Both the position numbers and the translations under genes were made by a program. The notes beneath the pieces are model-generated. The model saw nothing but the letters and a program-made list of their open reading frames with translations. It made no database searches and had not been told where the DNA came from. DNA of 64,000 nt from Annulohypoxylon bovei var. microspora (lineage: Eukaryota > Ascomycota > Sordariomycetes > Xylariales > Hypoxylaceae): assembly GCA_022836615.1 (NCBI GenBank), contig MU405210.1:496001-560000 (forward strand), read 5' to 3'. Below are positions 55,856 to 64,000 of the stretch, one piece after another. Numbering within the stretch: position 1 is the stretch's first letter; each line of letters begins with the position of its first letter.

Positions 55856-57589
55856 CTACCCAAACACAGCCTTCAACCCCCTCACAGCCTGCTCATTCGC
55901 CGCGAACAGAATCCCGCCCGCCATCACCGTGCGGCCGAGCCTCATCACCGTGCCCCTCCAAAAGCCCCTAATCCCATCCTCACGGTAAATCTCGCGCACG
56001 CACTGCGCCAGGCCCACCGCCCGCGCCTGCTGCGCCTTCGTCTTGACCGTGTCGAACGGCTGCGTCGCCAGCGTCGTCAGCGTGCCGGCCAGCGCGCCAT
56101 TACCAAAACTCACCACCGCGGTATCGACCCGCAGCCCGCGCGCCCGCTCCCAGTCTTTCAGGGCTGCGTACGAGCCTAGCCGGAAGCCTGTCGTGCCGAT
56201 CTGTTTGAGCGTCGTCGGGATGTAGCCTGAGTACAGCGCGAGAGGGCCGTGGGCGCGCGTTAGCGTGAGGATGCAGTGCAGCGGCGAGCGGAAGATGCGC
56301 GTGGTGCGGGCGTCGTCGATGAGCGCGGTTTTGATGCGCTCGGATGGGGTGACGATGGCGGTCGAGGCGATGATGCCGGTGAGCACTAGGGGGGTTAGTG
56401 AGGGATGGGTTTTCTGGGGGACGTGTGCTCCCAGGAATCGTCAGAGGGGAGGAAGGGGGAGAGGGCTCGCGGTGGTGCGTACTGCCAGCGGCGATGGACT
56501 GCGCGGTGGACGACCGGTGGGTCTCGGGGTCCTCGAAGAGCGACCGGATGCTGTCGAAGACGACGAAGCGCACCGCGTCTTTGCCGATGGATCCCTGCAG
56601 CCGCGCGGGTAGGAGCGGCGGGTCAGCTGAAATGCGTCTACGCAAGATAGGTGTATAGATGTGTATGTGTATGTGTGTATGTGTGTGTGTATTACTATAT
56701 CCACATACCTAGTACGTATAACACAAGAATCCATATACGTCTAGGATCGAAGGAGTTTACGAGGGTTACGCAAGAGACTAGACTGTGCGACCCGGGGGAC
56801 AGCGGGAGGAAGCGGGCTGAACGAAGACGCACGGGATGGCGGCATGCAATGCAAGGCACAGAGGGGCGCAGGGTTGCGCTCCGCGGCCGCCGAATCACGT
56901 AGATCGTGGCCCCGGGTGCTCCCTCGAAAGCATAAGGCTAGGATGAAAAGGAGAGACATGCATGCTGCAACTCGCAGAAACGGGAGGCCAGCTCGTAGAC
57001 CTGCAGACAGAGAGAGAGAGAGAGAGAGAGAGCTGGACCCCTGCTCCCTGCCTCCCTCTCGTCCCAGCTGCTCGATTGAGTAAATGATACGAAGTCGTCC
57101 GCGCAATGCTTTTTTTTTGATACTGCATCTCGGGCTCCTTTGGCGGGAAATTCGCTTCCCGTATCTTAGCTGCGCGAGATGCTCCTCCTCGGGGAATTGG
57201 CAATTATCCCGATGCGCATAACGTCTTCCCCGCGAACGCCAAAGGAGCACGAGCCGGTTGATGGGAGCAAAGCGAAGCGAAGGAAGGAAGAAAAGAGGAG
57301 CGGGGAGAAATCCTCGAGAGCAGGCAAGTAGAGATAGATAGACGATATACAACACAACACATACCACTATCATAGTCGAGCACCCCTTATACAGCGCGCG
57401 TAGCCCCTCCTCCCTGGCAACCTTCGCTACGACCATGAACGGGTTCCTGACGCCCTCGTGGCCGTAGAGCTGCACGCGCGTCTTCGCGAACTCGAAGGGA
57501 TACGTGCAAGCCGACTCGACACCCCCCGCGATCCCGCCGGCCGCCAGCGAGATCAGCGGGGACGTCTTGCCGTCCGCGCCCGCCACCAT
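55856..57589 (-). CDS. Mitochondrial carrier, tricarboxylate/citrate type
   Basis: Exons 57589..57365, 56594..56483 and 56385..55856 (288 aa). The first intron, 57364-56595, is 770 nt (GTATGT..CTGCAG), long for this genome; the second (56482-56386, GTACGC..CCTAG) is 97 nt. Three carrier repeats: AAGGIAGGVESACTYPFEFAK (PFEFAK), IVTPSERIKTALIDD (PSERIK) and LATQPFDTVKTK (PFDTVK). Each Px(D/E)xx(K/R) motif is present and spacing fits ~100-residue repeats. ALYKGCSTMIVGSIGKDAVRF is close to citrate/tricarboxylate carriers (Ctp1 family), which exchange citrate for malate across the inner membrane. ATG 57589 is chosen because upstream in-frame residues begin only from GTG. Confidence 0.85.
56656..56692. 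repeat. GT/TATG microsatellite in long intron
   Basis: Alternating GTGTAT/GTGTGT run of about 37 nt within the 770-nt intron of the carrier gene. Confidence 0.8.
57006..57032. repeat. (AG)n microsatellite in long intron
   Basis: About 13 AG repeats inside the 770-nt intron of the carrier gene. Confidence 0.85.
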
Positions 57590-58566
57590 GAAGTCCCTCT
57601 TTTCCTTTCTCGAGTTCCTCGACACCTACGTGAGCGGCATGTGAGAGTAGGCTTTGCTGGGCCCCCTGTGATTTGTGATTGATTATGAGGATGAGGCGAA
57701 GCGAGTCGAGGCAATGTGATCCGGTTCTTGAAACAGGAGGATATGTGCGATTAGGATGACGTTCAGGAAGCCTGTGGGAAACCCCCATATGCAGTTAGGT
57801 CCGATAATAGTTTCATAGCGGGTTATTAGGTAGTTATGAACCCCCCACTCGGCTTATGCATTGTAGTCTTGGTAGGTCCTTACATATTATATGTAAGGAT
57901 TAATTGGGTTGACCATCTCCGTGGGGGGCGGGTAACGGCGCTTGAAGCTCGTTGGTTGGTATGATGCTACACAGCGCCAACAATAATCATCGTGATAGGT
58001 ACCTACTCATGCACAATACAATATTATATACCTAAAGGTATGTTGGAAGAGAAGACATGGCTGATCTTACGTATACCCTCCCCCCTTAAGCCCACACCGT
58101 CCTATTAATTAGATCAGTGAACCAGTCACCTATGCACAAGTATTAAGACTAGGTTGGACGGGGAGAAGGCTTTGAGGCCTATTCCACGAGCTGTATTGTG
58201 TATCATGTCATCGTTATAGGCCTTGTATCTTCAGTACCTACATGTACATTCAAAGCTGGCAATTCCGCCGGGAAATTGAACTACCACTTCTATGCACAAT
58301 AGGATCGAGGTGTTTATCACCACAATCTATTCCATGAAGTACACCATGCCCACCTCCCCATACTCTTATTGAGAGCACTAGGATCGCCATGGTATCCGGC
58401 TAGGCCAATGCTTATTCATAACGCAACCCCAACCATGTCAACTCCAAACACGTCCGAATAGGATCTCCTGGGTCTCCTTCTAGAAATCAGGCAGACAGGT
58501 CCTCGCCAGCCAAAGCAAAGTGTGCTCCCTGAGAGGAAACATGCCGAGTAGCCCGATAACCAGCGA
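57590..58566. other. Intergenic
   Basis: Upstream of the carrier gene and 3' flank of the HAM-2-like gene. No coding frame, RNA gene or repeat recognised. Confidence 0.5.
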
Positions 58567-61500
58567 TCAGCCGTATGCGGGGCCGTGTCCGAGTTGATCC
58601 CATTCGGCATTCATAGCTTCTACCTGGCCGACATCGGCCCAGACATCGAGCTTCTCGAGCTCTCGCTTGAAGAAATCTTGTTCGTTCCGCAGCGCCTCCC
58701 TGATATCCGCTGCCATCTGGTCTGGGTACCTCCGGACGTTGAACCAGTGGGTCAAGCTTCGGAGCGCTTGCTCGAGTGGTAACGCCTCCTCGACCTCGGC
58801 GTCCACGTCGCTACCCGCTAGCCACTCGTCTCGGAGCTCTGGTCGGCAATGCAAGTAAATGGCGGTGATAACGCGCATATTGCTCTGCCGCCACTTGCGG
58901 CCACAATAAGGTACCTGGTTCTTGAACAACTTGAGTGTATAGAGCCGCAGCTCGTTCTGTGGTACCTTGAGTGACTTGCGTATAATATTAGACGACTTGT
59001 ACTGGACGAGTAATAAATTGCGATGCGCCTTGTTCTTGCAGATCTTCTGCATGATTCGCAGGTAGTTGATGAGGGCAAAGAAATTGCGGCGCGAGAAATC
59101 GGTAATAGGTTCCTTCGGCAGAGGGTTCACTGGGTAGCCCAATTCGTCCACTTCAGGGCGGGTGGATACCTGTCCCTCTGTGTTGTTTGCAGAATCGCCG
59201 ATTTCAGCGGCTGCAGCCACTTGTTCGGGAGGTGATCGTCGTCGTTTGATAGGTGGTGGTGCCGCATCGTCCTCGCTTTCTTCTTCCTCGGGTCCATCAA
59301 TCTCAGTCGGCTCCTGCGGCACTTTATCCGTGGGATGGGCACGATCATTACAGAACTGGAAGAAACTAAGACATATAAGACAAGTAAGGTCACAGCATCG
59401 CTAAGAAGATCTTACCTATGTTCGAGGCGGTCGGTCTTGCTATCGACCACCTGCTGAATGTCTTGATGCGCGAACAGCTTTAGCACCAAAGGGAGATAAT
59501 TAGAATCCAGCAGTAGTTGCGACAAGTATTCAAACTTCATAACATCTAGGGAGAAGTTAGCAGGGCGAGGTAACATCAATATGCAAGTAACGTACGCGAT
59601 ATCTTGAGCCATTTCATAAGGAGTAGAATAATACCCGTGGCAGCTTTCGATTCGATTTCTCTGTATCTTGTAGAATCTAAATCATCCAAAGAAGGCTCGG
59701 TACCATCCTGGTTTGCCAAGCTGCTAGCACCCATGGAACTATCTTGCGATCGATTTGTTGCAGGGCCACCGTTGACGCGGGGCTGGGAGTTCACTTGCAT
59801 TCCCGATTGCTGCTGGCTGTTAGTGGGCAAGGCAATACATGCAGTAACATTGTATAATACGCCCTTCATAAGGACTATCACCAAAGACTGCAGTTGCGGT
59901 AATGCATCGGCCTATCATTAATTAGTGACGGTACGGTCGATGTAGACGGTAGAGATACTCACGTAAAATGCTTCAATAGCTTCCAGTCGCCGCTTGACTT
60001 CTGGGTCGAGGTTCGGATTCGGACCGTAATCGATCTCGGCTCCCCGGGCCTTCCTCTCCCTTTCTTGGATAGCTTCGAGAATCTTGTCCTCATCAACGTC
60101 GTCACCCATTTCTAGGGCGTCTAGGTCTAGGTCTTCAATATCATCGTCTGACGGGTCCCATCCTCTCTCGAATCTCTGAAACTTTTCCCGCTCTTCCCAT
60201 AGCTGTCTCGTAGCCCGAGTCATTCGCACTCTCCTAGAGAACAATTCGCCAGCCTCGAGGATAGATGCGGGCACGTCACTGCCTTCCCATTTGCGACCGA
60301 CGAGAATATCCTGTAGACCAGCCCCACCCTTGCCTCCGGCACTGTTGCTGGTAGCATCTAAGGGGGGGTACATGAACGGGAAATTCTGGTTCGTTTGGTA
60401 GTTCTGCTTCTTGCCTCCTTTCCCGCCAACTGCCGGCGACGGCGGAGGCGACGGGGCCGGGGTGGCGATGTGGACAGGCTGGTGCAGGATAGACGCCCCT
60501 CCGCTCTGCGTACCCGGGGCAGCGGGAAGTATACCATTAGATCCATTATTTCTAGTGGGATGATTAGGCAGAGGAGGTAAGAGGGAAGTATTCTCTGCTT
60601 CAAGGGGTATTATTGGTTGAGGGGGTACATAGGCTGGGTATTTCGAAGTGATCTCTTGTCGAAAGACGTGATAGTCCAGGGGTGTAGCTGTAATTAGGTC
60701 TTTCTCCTTGTCATCCACGACCGTCTCTCTTAGGGCCTTTTTAGTTTCGTCAATCTCTTTAGTCCCACCGAACTCAAGAAGGATTGATTTCCATAAGAGC
60801 AAAAGCGTCTACTTTGTCAGCAGGGCACCGGAAATGCATCAAAAAGGTTCATACCTGAGGAGCAGGTATAATGTTCACATCTTGCCATCGGAGCTTAGCC
60901 GAGGCTGAGAGCATGAACGTCGTCAAACGAGGCTCCAATTCCACTACTATGATTAGCTCCGCATTCGAGTAGAATCTTGGTTACCAAATACTCACGAAGT
61001 ATGCGCCGCACCAGATTCATGCCGTCTAGGTCAATTAGCGTCTCTTGTATACACATGTATATAATAGTCATCAGGTTCGTAAGTTCATCTTGCGCCTCCG
61101 CTAGGGCGTTGCCTTGAGGTCTTAAAGATTCGTCCACCCTGAACAAGGATCAGTATCATATGACAGGAGTAGGAAACAGGGGAAAGCAAAATACCACAAC
61201 GCCTCGTAAGAATTAAGTAAAGCCGCCCATACAACAGGAATACCATTCCACTCTGCGATTAGCTCAACAGCGGCTTTCATCGCAGCAAGTTGAGCAGGCG
61301 CTGCAACGCTTCGGACTTTTGTCTTATCGCTATGAGGGGACCCAGCAGTGTCAGCCCATCGACCCAGGACGAGATAAGTAAGTCTCCCTATCGCAGCGGC
61401 ACGGGTACCAGCATCACTAGCTTTGACACCATCCAGGGCCTGCTGGATGAAATTTGTTCTGATCTCGTCATCTGCTTCGTCCCAAGTTATTTCATCCTGT

Positions 61501-61928
61501 TTTGCCGCGATATCGTGTTCCCACTGCCACTCGAAGGCCCTCTGGGCAGAATTCAGTCTTATCCACTGCCAAAATTGGTAGACGAAAAACTCGTCGATCT
61601 CCTCTTCATGTGGTCCCGTGTCAGAATATTCGAAATCGTACGCAATAGCTTCAGAACGGGGAAACTCGGACACTATGCGCCTTAGTTGGGCTAATGAGAG
61701 CGAATCAGGGGGTTGATTGCTCGTCGACAGAGAAGGTTGTAGTTGTGCAGGCGGATTAGGCTGAATCTGATTTCGCTGTATCGAAGGTCGAATGGGTATA
61801 GGTTGCCGGATGGGCGCCGTGTTTGCAATTCCAGGACCAACATCAGTAACTCCTGTGTCGGCCACATCCTCTGGAGCTTTCGGTGCATCGGCGCCATCAT
61901 CAGCAGCTCTTGACCACAAGGAGTTCAT
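58567..61928 (-). CDS. ham-2: STRIPAK component HAM-2/Far11/STRIP homologue
   Basis: Seven exons: 61928..61195, 61138..60996, 60943..60855, 60808..59963, 59911..59596, 59545..59416 and 59365..58567 (1018 aa). Introns are 46-56 nt with GT..AG ends; the second acceptor could be 3 nt earlier (60946). The N-terminal N1221 domain (EFPRSEAIAYDFEYSDTGP, FFVYQFWQWIRLNS, ALLNSYEALWVDESLRP, TTFMLSASAKLRWQDV) and C-terminal DUF3402 region (SKYPAYVPPQP, WKSILLEFGG, DLDALEMGDD, LLLMKWLKISHVMKFEYLSQ, LLLDSNYLPLVLKLFAHQD, KICKNKAHRNLLLVQYKSS) are as in Far11 and STRIP. In filamentous fungi the homologue (HAM-2/PRO22) is a core STRIPAK subunit for hyphal fusion and fruiting-body development, at the nuclear envelope/ER. 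Confidence 0.93.
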
Positions 61929-62391
61929 GATGTCTAGACGCGTTGCGGGGGTTGCGATTAACGCGCTGTCACTTAAGGGTACATTACGAGTATTAAACTG
62001 CAGGCGGCCATACGCATCTCCCCGGGAGTATGAAGCAAGAAACCGACAAGCACATGCAAAGAGAAGTAATATTTAACCTAACCCAGTGTCGCAGTAAAGA
62101 GTACTCGAAGCTGGTTGACGACGCGCAAACTGGTGAAGTGGGTTGGTGGGTTGAAAAGTACCTAAGTACCGGTGAGCAGTGTGAAAATTAGATGGGGCAC
62201 AGATAAAAATAAGGTTGTGGCGCGAGCTCAAAACACCATTAAATCCACTTAGTTACATACATCTCACCTATGCTTATAGAAAGTATTATTACAACTCGAG
62301 ATTTACGAAGTATATAGTATAACTACCTAGTTAACTGAAGGAAGTATACTCTTTAAAAGTCATAGCCATAATACTGTCTATTAACTTAGTC
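61929..62391. other. Intergenic
   Basis: Promoter of the HAM-2-like gene and 3' flank of the DUF2011 gene. Nothing else recognised. Confidence 0.5.
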
Positions 62392-63284
62392 CTAATCTTG
62401 GTTTGGACTACTGTCCCTACTACTCTGCTTAGAAGTTGCATCGCCTTTCGTGCCCTGTTTCATCTCTCTTGCCTTAGCTCGCCGCTTGAGTTTCTTCTGC
62501 TTATTTAGTCTCTGTTTCTTTTCTTTTAGGTGCTGTTCCTTGTCGACGAGTTGTTTCTTTGCAGTTTCCTCCTGTTCCTTTTTTGCCTTTTCTCGAACCC
62601 TAAGAATTATCCTTCGCTTTTTTCCCGGTCTCTTCTTTTGCTTCCCTATGCCAATTGTTGCATTATAACTAGCAGGACCACTTGAAGCGGTTGCTTTCTT
62701 ATTAGTGGTGATAGTGATAGTTGTCACTTTCCACGGCTTTTCGAGCCCCCATCGTCTCTTATTTGCGTCCTGCAGGAGATAATCCGCGCTTACAGCAGCC
62801 ACCCTAAATTTATTTGCAACTTCAGGTGGTGGTTCGCTGGCCAGGTAGTACGAGATGGGTCGTTTAGCCACCAAAGCGCCATCGCCGTCTTTCTCGGTGC
62901 CGACATCCTGAGACTCGAGTACTACCTTACGGGACGGCTCCTCATTTCGGAATAGTCGAAAAGTATATGCCTCTTCTCCAGACTTTTTAATATCATCGCC
63001 ATCATCAACGGGGTCCTCGTTTGCCTCTATCTGAGATTCCGAAGGATTCTGTGCTTCAGCATCTCCATTTGCTATAAAGCTAAGGTCTAACAAGCTAGAA
63101 AGCTGCGCATTCAGTTGTCCACGTAAGGTTGAATCCAATTGGTCATTCTGTGTTGACTCCCCATCCGAGCCAGACTCATACAAGTCTTCTCGTCGAACTC
63201 TTTTGGTATCTTCTATTAGTTTGAGAAATGAAGAAGCGTATATAGAAGCATTTCGTACCGTTTGGCATTAGGAACTTCGAACAT
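62392..63284 (-). CDS. DUF2011 family basic protein
   Basis: Exons 63284..63259 and 63199..62392 (277 aa); intron 63258-63200 (GTACGA, ACTAAT, AAAAG; 59 nt), phase 2. The tiny first exon gives MFEVPNAKR and after splicing VRREDLYESGSDGE, the MF(E/D)(V/L)P(N/D)AKRVRR start shared by DUF2011 proteins. The middle has EEAYTFRLFRNEEP, and KRPISYYLASEPPPEV. The last 100 residues are extremely Lys/Arg/Glu-rich (KKRPGKKRRIILRVREKAKK), probably a nucleolar-type coiled coil. Function unknown; conserved in Pezizomycotina. The 8-codon first exon is easily missed. Confidence 0.85.
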
Positions 63285-64000
63285 GACGTTCGCAATAGGT
63301 AAGCACCTAATCTCAAGTATAGAGTCTTAAAATGAGTACGGAGGTAAACGGGAGACACGGCTCGAGTTTGTGGCTTGTATAACGATGAGAAAGAAAATGG
63401 CTTTGCCAATTAAGCTTTGGCCACTGTAGAAATCCCCATGCAACAGTGGGGGGCTGTTTTTCAGCCGCCGTCCATTAATGGATTAGCACTCATTTTAGGC
63501 TCGTTTTATCTGAATGGTCAATTCTTCCAAGGTTCCAAGTCCCAATACCTTGGAACACCGCTAATATTTTAGCTGAACCCTACCTACAGAGGTACCACAC
63601 TCAGCTTCGTAGTAACGGCCGTAGTTTAGAGTTTTGTATCACCTTATATTACCTTTACTAGTAATACTACATTGTTTGTCTAACAATTTGCATAAGATGA
63701 AAAGTACATGTGCAGGGCGATGATCGAAAAAGAAACGGCAGCTTATAGGTGTCAGGTGCAACCAAGCAGGCTAGAATATAAAAGTCATCCCTCGTAACCT
63801 ATTTATTTTCTCCTCTATTTTATACTTGCTCATCCATCACTATCCCTTCACCCACTGATGTTAGAGCTTACAAACAGCTTGTCATACGAATTCTAGAGAA
63901 ATGTTACAAAATTTACACTAAGAATATTTTCAATCATCGACCTAACCTCATCGATAACTTGAATAGTTACATTGATCGCTGACAAGTCACTTTATTAAAT
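63285..64000. other. Intergenic, right edge of window
   Basis: Promoter side of the DUF2011 gene. AT-rich; no gene fragment identified at the right edge. Confidence 0.5.

Noticed and set aside
56741..57364. Read-through extension of carrier exon 1 treated as a gene
   Set aside because: The carrier repeats continue only after the splice to 56594, so this is intron sequence; kept as a finding, not as a CDS.

Overview
This window looks like nuclear DNA of a filamentous ascomycete (Pezizomycotina, most likely a sordariomycete). The evidence is short spliceosomal introns (about 46-98 nt, GT..CTAAY..AG), a STRIPAK HAM-2/Far11 homologue, a grg-1/ccg-1 homologue, HET, Pth11-like and DUF2011 proteins, and AT-rich intergenic DNA carrying a recurring TACCTAGGTA palindrome. 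Species-level placement is not possible by eye. All exon-intron models here were built by hand from splice motifs and reading-frame continuity; 'span' coordinates include introns and the exons are given in each entry.

Layout. 1-299: 3' end of a GH3 beta-xylosidase-like gene. 799-7872: three dispersed paralogues of a fungal C2H2-like family in AT-rich DNA. 9507-10679: a Gln/His-repeat protein. 10953-14038: a 3.1-kb repetitive block bounded by 38-bp perfect terminal inverted repeats and TTA duplications, containing a 743-bp MITE with a perfect 9-bp duplication, satellites and hairpins. 14246-17689: a Pth11-like 7TM receptor, an EBP/EXPERA membrane protein and a grg-1-like stress gene. 20032-27733: an acidic nuclear-type protein, a nested pair of MITEs (21977-22815, with 22050-22250 inside) and a very large acidic Telo_bind (POT1/Cdc13-like OB fold) protein. 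28538-29928: a decaying DUF1996 pseudogene. 31070-37001: a HET-domain gene, an SDR with a probable mitochondrial presequence, and an AIF/FSP1-like oxidoreductase. 37487-41040: a CTK1/CDK12-like kinase. 41041-46223: a gene desert. 46224-48378: a 7TM GPCR-like protein. 50217-63284: a dense housekeeping run (COQ8, RRP36, FCP1-like HAD protein, mitochondrial citrate-type carrier, HAM-2/Far11, DUF2011).

The left 14 kb and the 21.4-23 kb and 41-46 kb stretches behave as accessory or repeat-rich DNA, while the right-hand 14 kb is compact core genome. The genes do not form one biosynthetic or operon-like system. Functional links are only thematic: mitochondrial proteins cluster at 50-58 kb (COQ8, carrier, possibly the HAD protein), and receptor/signalling genes (Pth11-like, 7TM, HET, HAM-2) are spread through the window. 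The least explained items are the C2H2-like trio, the nested transposon structures and the dispersed palindrome.
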